From: Synechococcales cyanobacterium bin59.metabat.ball.084
GTDB taxonomy: Bacteria > Cyanobacteriota > Cyanobacteriia > Cyanobacteriales > Chamaesiphonaceae
Length of the DNA: 64,000 nt
Assembly: GCA_013297675.1 (NCBI GenBank)
Contig: JAAFHZ010000008.1
Coordinates: 1-64,000, forward strand
Direction: 5' to 3'
Below, piece by piece: positions 54,206 to 61,362 of the stretch. The notes under the pieces are model-generated. The model was not told where the DNA came from. It did not search any database and saw only the letters and a program-made list of their open reading frames with translations. How positions within the stretch are numbered: position 1 is the stretch's first letter; each line of letters starts with the position of its first letter. A program made the position numbers and the translations under genes.

Positions 54206-54462
54206 TCACATGCCATTATCAACACTAGAATCCTTACTCAAACCATTTTCAGCATTCAGTTCTATCTTGACATGCATAAATCCCCAAAATACCGATCCTT
54301 GCAATCAGTAATCGGTGCGACTAGCTTAATTGGTAATATTCTGACTTCATTGGAACTGATCACCACCGCTGGTCTGATTTTTTTGATTTCAGTGCCGATC
54401 GTAGGGTCAAAATTGACTAGCCAAACCTCTCCCCGTTGTGGCGAACTTGTACTAGTCATCAA
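54206..54462 (-). pseudogene. Broken mazF/pemK-type toxin gene
   Basis: From the ATG at 54462 (or 54459) the frame encodes the start of a MazF/PemK endoribonuclease (PQRGEVWLVNFDPTIGTEIKKIRPAVVISSNE...VAPITD) and stops at 54262 after 66 residues. Skipping one base near 54274 restores the family sequence (HVKIELNAENGLSKDSSVD) to a stop at 54206. The missing base looks like a G lost from a TGG codon, since GDLWHVKIEL is what a MazF has here. Beyond 54220 the similarity fades, so the C-terminus is also damaged. The toxin should be inactive. The antitoxin gene just upstream is intact. Confidence 0.75.
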
Positions 54463-54757
54463 TAATATCCCCAGCCATTAGCTCTCTCCATTCATCAGAT
54501 GACTGGTAATGGGGCAACATTTGCTCTGCTTGTTGGGCAAGAATAGCTCGTCGCTCTGATAAAGGTTTTTTAAGGAAAGCTCGTCGCTCATCTAACGTTA
54601 GCTCGATTCTCTCAGAGAGACACTTCGTGAACGGGCTTTCAGATTGACTTTCGCCCAAAATAACAGGAGAAGATAACTTGCTTTTTACTAAGTTTCTCTC
54701 GGCAACAGGGAGACTTTCAACCATTTGAACAATCGATTCTACTAATGCAGTATTCAT
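54452..54757 (-). CDS. Antitoxin partner of the broken MazF-like toxin
   Basis: A 101-residue acidic protein (MNTALVESIVQMVESLPVAERNLVKSKLSS...ERRAFLKKPLSERRAILAQQAEQMLPHYQSSDEWRELMAGDIIDD). The C-terminal helix pair and the final acidic tail fit antitoxins of the type placed just before MazF/PemK toxins in cyanobacteria. It overlaps the toxin start by 11 bp. No AbrB- or RHH-type DNA-binding motif is obvious. With the toxin dead, its retention has no evident function. Confidence 0.72.
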   Translation of the reverse strand: MNTALVESIVQMVESLPVAERNLVKSKLSSPVILGESQSESPFTKCLSERIELTLDERRAFLKKPLSERRAILAQQAEQMLPHYQSSDEWRELMAGDIIDD

Positions 54758-54818
54758 TAAACATCTTCCTTTGCTGACTTAAACTTCGACTGTAAATGTT
54801 AGCAGTAGCGCGTTCGAG

Positions 54819-55088
54819 CTAAACCTTCAACGTCCCGAATATCACTAACTTCCAGACAGCCAATAGCAAGCCGCCAACAATAGTCACAGTCAGACCAGCA
54901 GTGACCGATAGCGCTATGCGCGCTCCGAAAGGAATCGCTTCACAAAATCCCAGAACTCGATCGCCTACGGCGCAAGCGAAGCTATCGGCTGCTTCACCGA
55001 CCATCATTATGGTGAATTTGGGAATCCCAGTATTTTGATTAACAATGTGGAAGCAGCCCCCAAAATAATCGTGACCAGTGTTTGCCAT
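54819..55088 (-). CDS. Possible small membrane protein, uncertain
   Basis: An 89-residue open frame from the ATG at 55088, ending SVTAGLTVTIVGGLLLAVWKLVIFGTLKV, a single C-terminal membrane segment. The first 50 residues, with several Cys, match nothing I know. The start lies inside a coiled-coil gene remnant read in another frame (55039-55173), and the C-terminal anchor is what that coiled-coil family usually ends with. So this may be the frameshifted tail of the same decayed gene rather than an independent gene. Confidence 0.3.
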   Translation of the reverse strand: MANTGHDYFGGCFHIVNQNTGIPKFTIMMVGEAADSFACAVGDRVLGFCEAIPFGARIALSVTAGLTVTIVGGLLLAVWKLVIFGTLKV

Positions 55089-55173
55089 CTTGATTTTTCA
55101 CCCGATCATCTAAGCTAGATAGTTTCTGATCGATCGCTTTAACATCACCGCTCAATTCAGCAAACTTAGTTTC
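55039..55173 (-). pseudogene. Remnant of a coiled-coil protein gene
   Basis: On minus, between an in-frame TAA near 55173 and a TAA at 55039, the frame reads ...RETKFAELSGDVKAIDQKLSSLDDRVKNQD, a clear heptad coiled coil. It then runs into a short non-matching tail and a stop. There is no start codon. Cyanobacteria carry many genes of roughly 100-200 residues with this layout (coiled coil, then one C-terminal membrane anchor). The anchor is present nearby in a different frame at 54819-54900, supporting a frameshifted relic. Confidence 0.5.
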
Positions 55174-55213
55174 CCGACAGATTTATTCTTTTAAAGTGAA
55201 TGATTAATTCAGC

Positions 55214-55243
55214 AAAAAGCCCCTCTTTACAGAAGGGCTTTTT
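55214..55243 (-). terminator. Terminator of psbA
   Basis: AAAAAGCCC (55214-55222) and GGGCTTTTT (55235-55243) form a symmetric stem with a 12-base loop. Read on minus, it ends in a run of T about 20 bp after the psbA stop. It could work in both directions. Confidence 0.88.
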
Positions 55244-55264
55244 GTCTATCAGAAGTTAATCAGA

Positions 55265-56347
55265 TTAACCGTTGATGGAAGGAGCAGTTAAAGCTACAGG
55301 AGTTGCTTCACCAGCAGCCAAATCCAAGGGGAAGTTGTGAGCGTTGCGCTCGTGCATTACTTCCATACCTAAGTTGGCGCGGTTGATGATGTCAGCCCAT
55401 GTGTTGATAACGCGGCCTTGAGTATCAATTACCGAAGAGTTGAAGTTGAAACCATTGAGGTTGAAGGCCATGGTGCTTACGCCCAGAGCAGTGAACCAGA
55501 TTCCGACTACAGGCCAAGCACCCAACAAGAAGTGAAGTGAACGGCTGTTATTGAAAGAAGCGTATTGGAAAATCAGACGACCGAAGTAGCCGTGAGCTGC
55601 AACGATGTTGTAAGTTTCACCTTCTTGACCAAATTTGTAACCGTAGTTCAAAGACTCAACTTCAGTTGTTTCACGAACTAGTGAAGAAGTTACAAGTGAA
55701 CCGTGCATAGCAGAGAACAATGAACCACCGAATACACCAGCTACGCCGAGCATGTGGAATGGGTGCATTAAAATGTTGTGCTCAGCTTGGAATACGATCA
55801 TGAAGTTGAAAGTTCCGCTGATTCCCAAAGGCATACCGTCGGAGAATGAACCTTGGCCAATTGGGTAAATCAAGAATACTGCGGTTGCTGCTGCTACTGG
55901 AGCGGAGTAAGCAACACAGATCCAAGGACGCATACCTAGACGGTAAGACAGTTCCCACTCACGACCCATGTAGCAGAAGATTCCGATTAGAAAATGGAAT
56001 ACTACTAATTGGTAAGGACCACCGTTGTACAACCACTCATCTAAGGAAGCTGCTTCCCAGATGGGGTAGAAGTGTAGGCCGATCGCGTTAGAAGAAGGAA
56101 TTACTGCACCGGAAATAATGTTGTTTCCGTACATCAAGGAGCCAGCTACAGGCTCACGAATACCATCGATATCTACTGGAGGAGCTGCGATGAAAGCAAC
56201 GATGAAGCAGATGGTTGCAGAAAGCAAGGTGGGGATCATGAGAACGCCGAACCAACCTACATAGAGGCGATTCTCTGTGGATGTTACCCATCCGCAGAAG
56301 CGATCCCATACATTGGCGCTTTCGCGCTGCTGTAAGATTGTTGTCAT
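55265..56347 (-). CDS. psbA: Photosystem II protein D1
   Basis: A 360-residue reaction-centre protein that holds P680, pheophytin, QB and ligands of the manganese cluster. Landmarks: Tyr161 region, His-rich [16 protein letters not shown] (His198/215 area) and the QB loop [16 protein letters not shown]. The C-terminus ends [23 protein letters not shown], so CtpA processing after Ala344 removes 16 residues. Residue 130 is Glu ([11 protein letters not shown]), the D1:2 (high-light) form. It is the only psbA copy in this window. CGATCG sites are nearly absent, as in other highly expressed genes. Confidence 0.98.
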   Translation of the reverse strand: MTTILQQRESANVWDRFCGWVTSTENRLYVGWFGVLMIPTLLSATICFIVAFIAAPPVDIDGIREPVAGSLMYGNNIISGAVIPSSNAIGLHFYPIWEAASLDEWLYNGGPYQLVVFHFLIGIFCYMGREWELSYRLGMRPWICVAYSAPVAAATAVFLIYPIGQGSFSDGMPLGISGTFNFMIVFQAEHNILMHPFHMLGVAGVFGGSLFSAMHGSLVTSSLVRETTEVESLNYGYKFGQEGETYNIVAAHGYFGRLIFQYASFNNSRSLHFLLGAWPVVGIWFTALGVSTMAFNLNGFNFNSSVIDTQGRVINTWADIINRANLGMEVMHERNAHNFPLDLAAGEATPVALTAPSING

Positions 56348-56404
56348 TTTATGATTCCGGTATGAATGTGTTTCTTGCGAAACGGTTTTTATTTGTATGT
56401 CTCT

Positions 56405-56434
56405 ACCTTAGAAGCAAAATTAAGGAATGTAAAG
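56405..56434 (-). promoter_or_regulatory. psbA promoter with HLR1-like half-site
   Basis: Read on minus: TTTACA (-35, plus coordinates 56429-56434), 17 bases, then TAAGGT (-10, 56405-56410), giving a leader of about 50 nt. The -35 sits in TTTACATT, one half of the HLR1 consensus ((G/T)TTACA(T/A)(T/A)) that RpaB binds at light-responsive promoters. Two bases on comes TTAATTTT, a poor second half. The start codon is preceded by GGAATCATAAA. Promoter placement by matching, not measurement. Confidence 0.6.
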
Positions 56435-56599
56435 GAAACCGTCATTTGTTGAAAGCATCATTCTCATCAGGTTTGATTATCAATAGGGATCTACAAAATG
56501 CAATCCTTTGCTAGCAAAGGCTTTGATGATTTTCAGGACTTCTGGCAATGTTTGCCTAAAAGCTTTTAGAATTCAAAAGGCAAAGTTTTAGGGTGAAGT

Positions 56600-58081
56600 A
56601 TGAGCGATCGAGCAACGTCTGCACAGAAAAATCGAATTTTGATATGGCATCGACAAGATCTACGGGTAGCCGATCATGCTCCGTTGGCGCAGGCCGCAGC
56701 AGAAGGTGCTGAAGTGGTGGCGCTGTATTGCTTTGATGATCGAGCATTTGGTTCTACTCCCGCAGGCTTTGCCAAAACTGGAGCCTTCCGCGCCCAATTT
56801 TTGATAGAGAGCGTCGCCGATTTGCGTCAGCGATATCGCTCTTTGGGTGCAGATTTATTAGTACGGCGAGGAAAAACAGCCGAAATAATTGCTTTGTTGG
56901 TTCAAGAATTAGAGATTGACCGGCTATATTTTCATACTTATCTGACTAGTGAAGAGCTGTCGATCGAACAGGCTGTCATCTCCCAGCTCCAAATCCCCCA
57001 TCGCACTTGGTGGGGGCATACTCTATACCTACCCGAAGATTTGCCATTTAAAATTAGCGAACTGCCAGAGCTATTCACCAAATTTCGTAAAACAGTCGAA
57101 GCTAGCACCACAAAAGCCTCTCCAAAAATTCGTCGGCCATTAGCTGCGCCTCAGAGTTTATCGAAAGTGATGGCAGATCCTGGAGATCTGCCGGTTCTGG
57201 CTGATTTTGGTCTGGCGTTGCCCCCAGTAGATAATCGAGCAGTTCTGCGGTTTCAAGGTGGTGAAACGGCAGGAATGGCTAGATTACAGCAGTATTTCTG
57301 GCAGCAAGATTTGTTAAAGAAATACAAGGAAACCCGTAATGGCATGGTGGGCGCTGACTATTCCTCGAAGTTTTCACCCTGGCTCGCTTTGGGGTGTTTA
57401 TCTGCTCGATCGATCTATGCCGAAGTTCAAAAATATGAGCAGGAGCGAGTCCAAAATGATTCTACCTATTGGTTGATTTTTGAGCTGCTCTGGCGCGATT
57501 ACTTTGCTTTTATTGCAGCCAAACACGGTAACAAAATTTTTCAAGCTAGTGGGCTGCGTGGGCTTAGTATCCCTTGGAAGCAAGACCAGCAAAGATTTGA
57601 CCTGTGGTGTGCAGGCAAAACTGGGTTTCCATTAGTAGATGCCAATATGCGAGAATTGGCGACCACTGGGTTTATGTCTAATCGGGGGCGACAAAATGTA
57701 GCCAGCTTTTTAACCAAAAATTTAGGGATAAATTGGCGCTGGGGTGCAGAGTGGTTCGAGTCTTTATTGATCGATTACGATGTGGCCAGTAACTGGGGTA
57801 ACTGGAACTATACCGCAGGTGTAGGCAATGATGCCCGAGGCTTTCGGTTCTTTAACATTTACAAGCAGGCTAAAGACTATGATCCTCAAGGGCAGTATGT
57901 AAAGCTATGGCTCCCAGAACTAGCCGAAATTCCAGCAGCAAAGGTGCACGAGCCGAATAAATTATTGCCTGTAGAACAGCAGCGCTTTAAAGTCAGAATT
58001 GGAGTAGATTACCCCCAGCCAATTGTTGATTTATTCAAATCTGCAGCAGCTAACGAAAAAATTTACGATGCAGCTCGCTAA
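56600..58081 (+). CDS. cry: DASH-type cryptochrome (photolyase family)
   Basis: A 493-residue photolyase/cryptochrome protein. The N-terminal alpha/beta domain begins ILIWHRQDLRVADHAPL. The FAD domain has YKETRNGMVGADYSSKFSPWLALGCLSAR, TYWLIFELLWRDYFAF, TTGFMSNRGRQNVASFL and the DASH-specific GVGNDARGFRFFNIYKQAKDYDPQGQYVKLWLPEL. Cry-DASH proteins repair CPDs in single-stranded DNA and may have a light-sensing role. It is divergent from psbA, and 56348-56599 holds both promoters. Confidence 0.9.
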   Translation: MSDRATSAQKNRILIWHRQDLRVADHAPLAQAAAEGAEVVALYCFDDRAFGSTPAGFAKTGAFRAQFLIESVADLRQRYRSLGADLLVRRGKTAEIIALLVQELEIDRLYFHTYLTSEELSIEQAVISQLQIPHRTWWGHTLYLPEDLPFKISELPELFTKFRKTVEASTTKASPKIRRPLAAPQSLSKVMADPGDLPVLADFGLALPPVDNRAVLRFQGGETAGMARLQQYFWQQDLLKKYKETRNGMVGADYSSKFSPWLALGCLSARSIYAEVQKYEQERVQNDSTYWLIFELLWRDYFAFIAAKHGNKIFQASGLRGLSIPWKQDQQRFDLWCAGKTGFPLVDANMRELATTGFMSNRGRQNVASFLTKNLGINWRWGAEWFESLLIDYDVASNWGNWNYTAGVGNDARGFRFFNIYKQAKDYDPQGQYVKLWLPELAEIPAAKVHEPNKLLPVEQQRFKVRIGVDYPQPIVDLFKSAAANEKIYDAAR

Positions 58082-58234
58082 AATTAGCTGAGTGGTTGCT
58101 ATAGAATATAATTTTTGCTCAGGTCGTGATTATTAGCAGTCCAAGACTTTCCCAGCAAGAGCCAAGCCAGACAAAAAAGCTGATTCAACAAAAGGGAGCG
58201 GAATGTGAGAAGTTTTGACTTAGATGGTAAAAAA

Positions 58235-58396
58235 CTAGACTGGCTGGCATTTTCCGGCACGAATTAAGCCAACTCTTTTAGCGATCGCCTCATCTCTGGT
58301 GTAAGGTCCCCATTTTTCGCTAGCAGCAGCCACTAAAGTTAAGTTTTCAGTAACAACGCAGGTCTGATCAAAGTTTTTCACAATATACCAAGTCAT
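58235..58396 (-). CDS. Conserved 53-residue cyanobacterial protein, coupled to cimA
   Basis: From the ATG at 58396 to the TAG at 58235: MTWYIVKNFDQTCVVTENLT then a short middle part and GPYTRDEAIAKRVGLIRAGKCQPV. The end (GLIRAGKCQP) and the start (MTWYIVKN) look like a conserved cyanobacterial family that I recall as a hypothetical protein. The ATG overlaps the cimA stop as ATGA (58396-58393), so translation is coupled. Function unknown. The following 58082-58234 has no gene. Confidence 0.75.
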   Translation of the reverse strand: MTWYIVKNFDQTCVVTENLTLVAAASEKWGPYTRDEAIAKRVGLIRAGKCQPV

Positions 58397-60018
58397 CGTA
58401 AATTTTCCTGTAGTTTTTTGTTAAGCTGCTGAGAATTGATCATGCTGGGAATCACACAAGTTAATGGTGACTTCATAATTAATCCATATTCAATGCCCTG
58501 AGCCACCGCTTGATAAGAAGCTTCTAAAATATTGTCAGAAACCCCGATCGTTGTCCAGCGATCGACTCCATTACTAGACTCCACCAACACCCTCGTCACC
58601 GCTGCGGTGCCAGCATCACCATCTACGATGCGAACTTTGTAATCGGTTAAATGGAACTGGTTGATCGCTGGATAAAACTGGCTTAGAGCCTTGCGCAACG
58701 CTGCATCCAGCGCCGATACCGGGCCATTGCCTTTGGCTGCCGCCAGAATTTCTTGGCCATCTACCGAAATTTCGATCGTTGCCAAAGAATGTTGCTGACT
58801 CGCGATCGAGCAGTGCACTTGAAAACCCTGGATTGTGAAAATAGTCGATCGTTGCCCCATTACTTCCCGTACCAGCAATTCAAAGCTGGCCTCGGCTCCA
58901 TCAAATTGATAGCCCTGATGCTCTAACTCTTTCAACTTAGCCAAGATTTCTCGACTGCGGTGATCTTCTTTGGTTAGCTCCAGTCCCATATTTTTGGCTT
59001 TGATTAACACATTACTAAGTCCCGACTGTTCAGAAATAGCAATGCGGCGCTCGTTACCTACCGATAGCGGGGGGATATGTTCGTAGGTGCGAGAATCTCT
59101 TTCTACCGCCGAGACGTGAATGCCGCCCTTGTGGCTGAAGGCGCAGCGTCCCACAAAAGCAGCGTAGTCGTTAGGAGCGACGTTGACTATTTCGCTGACC
59201 GATCGACTTAATGCTGTTAGCCCAGTTAAGTCTGGCAGGCAGTCATAATTTAGCTTGAGTTGCAGGTTGGGAATCACCGCACAGAGATTGGCATTGCCAC
59301 AGCGTTCTCCATAGCCATTGATAGTGCCTTGTACCATAGTGGCTCCGGCGGTGATGGCCGCGATCGAGTTAGCCACGGCTAATTCGCAATCGTTGTGGGC
59401 ATGGATGCCATACTGATACTGGGAGCCAATTTTTTCTTGAACCTCCACTACGATTCTAGAAATCTCTGTTGGTAAAGTCCCACCGTTGGTATCGCAGAAA
59501 ACCAGCCACTCTGCGCCAGCTTGCAGGGCGGTTCTTAGAGTATCTAAAGCATGGTCAGGATTAGCCAAATAGCCATCAAACCAGTGCTCGGCATCATAAA
59601 TTACCCGCCGACCTTGGGAAACTAAAAACTCGATCGAGTCTTGAATCATCGCCAGATTTTCTTCTAGAGTGGTCTGAAGACCGGTGGTAACATGTAAATC
59701 CCAAGATTTACCAAAGATTGTTACCCACTTGGTTTCAGCAGCCAAAATCTTGGCGAGCATGGCATCGGTGGCCGCATGACCACCGGGACGACGGGTGGAG
59801 CAAAAAGCTACGATCTCAGCCTGCTGTAACGGTTCAGCTTGGAGGCAGCGAAAGAATTCGCCATCTTTGGGGTTCGCTCCTGGCCAGCCACCTTCAATCC
59901 AGGGAATACCTAATCGATCGAGCTGATGAGCAATCTTGAGCTTATCTTGTACCGATAGAGTCAACCCCTCACGTTGAGAGCCATCCCGCAAAGTCGTGTC
60001 ATAGATTTGAATTTGCAT
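58393..60018 (-). CDS. cimA: (R)-citramalate synthase
   Basis: A 541-residue HMGL-like enzyme. It joins pyruvate and acetyl-CoA to citramalate, the first step of a threonine-independent isoleucine route. The TIM barrel starts IQIYDTTLRDGSQREGLTLS and has the metal His pair in GIHAHNDCELAVANS. NGYGERCGNANL is the signature that separates CimA from LeuA-type enzymes (with the IYDAEHWFDGYL motif). The C-terminal LeuA-dimer regulatory domain (DYKVRIVDGDAGTAAVTRVLVESSNG) would bind isoleucine. It overlaps the upstream pcxA gene (TAATG) and the downstream 53-residue orf (ATGA). Confidence 0.92.
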   Translation of the reverse strand: MQIQIYDTTLRDGSQREGLTLSVQDKLKIAHQLDRLGIPWIEGGWPGANPKDGEFFRCLQAEPLQQAEIVAFCSTRRPGGHAATDAMLAKILAAETKWVTIFGKSWDLHVTTGLQTTLEENLAMIQDSIEFLVSQGRRVIYDAEHWFDGYLANPDHALDTLRTALQAGAEWLVFCDTNGGTLPTEISRIVVEVQEKIGSQYQYGIHAHNDCELAVANSIAAITAGATMVQGTINGYGERCGNANLCAVIPNLQLKLNYDCLPDLTGLTALSRSVSEIVNVAPNDYAAFVGRCAFSHKGGIHVSAVERDSRTYEHIPPLSVGNERRIAISEQSGLSNVLIKAKNMGLELTKEDHRSREILAKLKELEHQGYQFDGAEASFELLVREVMGQRSTIFTIQGFQVHCSIASQQHSLATIEISVDGQEILAAAKGNGPVSALDAALRKALSQFYPAINQFHLTDYKVRIVDGDAGTAAVTRVLVESSNGVDRWTTIGVSDNILEASYQAVAQGIEYGLIMKSPLTCVIPSMINSQQLNKKLQENLR

Positions 60019-61247
60019 TACTCATTCATAGATTTATAAATTGCCACTGATGAAGGCGATTGACCGCTGAGATAGCGGAAGACCCAAAACTTAAAGACCG
60101 TATCTAAAATTACCGGAAAAGTGGCAATAAATAAGGAATTAAAGCTGCGGTTTTCGGCAATGCCCCAATGGTCAGCCATGCCCGCTAAAACTACTTCCCA
60201 ACCGTGAGGTGAGTGAAAACCCACGAAAACGTCTGTAAACAGAATAATCACAAAGACTTTAGCCGAATCACTCACCCCTGACACGATCTCATTCATGAAA
60301 CTTAGCAAGCTGGTAATTTGGCGCTTGCTGCGAGTTAAGAAAAAAATAAAGGCTGATACTGATAAGAAATCAGCAAACCAGTTTTTTACGGCATTGGTAC
60401 TTTGACGGGTAAAAGATTTCCGAATTTGCTTCGCTTCTTGTTTGACTTTGGTTTCTAATTCCTCCTCAGAGAGCGGCGGAGTCACTCCTGTTAAAGATTG
60501 AAATTTGAGATGTCGCTCAAATCGTTCTAGGTCTTCTAGGGCTTCTTTTTCTAAATTACTGTTGATGAAAATATTTTCGCGATGGGCTTGAGGATAGTAG
60601 GCATCGACGATCGGGCCAATCACTAAGAATTTACTCATGAAATGCACCAGTAAAGGAATCAGCAACATGGTCAGAACGAAGCGGAGGGAATTTTTGGTCA
60701 GATCTTTAGATGCTCGAAAAGTGCTGACAATTTCTTGTTCGGCAGCAGGACTGAGATCTTGACGAATTTTTTTGAGAGTGTTAACTACCGTGGTATCAAT
60801 CAGCAGATTGTTTTTACCGGGTGGTTTAGGTTGGTCAAAATTAATAAAAACTGGTTGCTTATTTACAGGTGCTGGCGTAGGTGCTGGCTTGGTGCTGTAT
60901 CTGGCCAAGATCCAATCAATAAATTGCAGTTTTTCTAAAACCAGAGCTTCAGTCTCAATATCTGTGCCATAGGGGCTATCTGGGGCATCATTTTTACGGG
61001 CATCGATCGAGCGGCTAGTTTGAAACTCGGTGAGTCGCAGTTTGGCAATGCGCAGATATTTTTGCAGATCAGCGCGGAGGTAAGTGGGCAACTTAGGATC
61101 ATGCTCCTCAATTTTTTGGCCACCGTTCTCGTCTTCGATCGATTGTACTTTCAGAGCGGCTTTATAAGCTTCGTCCAGTGCCCGATCGGGGGTGCGAAAG
61201 AACCATTCGTTGACATCTTGCCAATAGCCAGAGAGTCCAGCAAACAT
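60018..61247 (-). CDS. pcxA: PcxA (CotA/CemA-like) proton extrusion protein
   Basis: 409 residues. A soluble N-terminal half (about 1-190) with helical, charged sequence is followed by a CemA-like membrane region with four segments (LRFVLTMLLIPLLVHFMSKFLVIGP, FLSVSAFIFFLTRSK, VFVIILFTDVFVGFHSPHGWEVVL, LFIATFPVILDTVFKFWVFRYL). The last two are the family signature shared with chloroplast CemA (ycf10). In Synechocystis, CotA/PcxA is needed for light-induced proton extrusion. The stop TAA shares its last base with the cimA ATG (TAATG). Confidence 0.9.
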   Translation of the reverse strand: MFAGLSGYWQDVNEWFFRTPDRALDEAYKAALKVQSIEDENGGQKIEEHDPKLPTYLRADLQKYLRIAKLRLTEFQTSRSIDARKNDAPDSPYGTDIETEALVLEKLQFIDWILARYSTKPAPTPAPVNKQPVFINFDQPKPPGKNNLLIDTTVVNTLKKIRQDLSPAAEQEIVSTFRASKDLTKNSLRFVLTMLLIPLLVHFMSKFLVIGPIVDAYYPQAHRENIFINSNLEKEALEDLERFERHLKFQSLTGVTPPLSEEELETKVKQEAKQIRKSFTRQSTNAVKNWFADFLSVSAFIFFLTRSKRQITSLLSFMNEIVSGVSDSAKVFVIILFTDVFVGFHSPHGWEVVLAGMADHWGIAENRSFNSLFIATFPVILDTVFKFWVFRYLSGQSPSSVAIYKSMNE

Positions 61248-61362
61248 AAATTTCTGAGATTAAGGATTTCTGAGATTAGGGTGTCGATCCGTCTGGGCGG
61301 TTGCTCGATTCAATGAGCTTAGATATTGCATTATAGTAGCTTGAGAGTAAAGGAACGAATCT

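Noticed and set aside
49540-55264. Attachment-site duplication of the tRNA-Thr or tRNA-Tyr 3' end at the island's right edge
   Set aside because: I looked for the T-arm/acceptor sequences downstream to psbA and found none; no integrase gene is present either, so tRNA-targeted integration is not supported by direct repeats.
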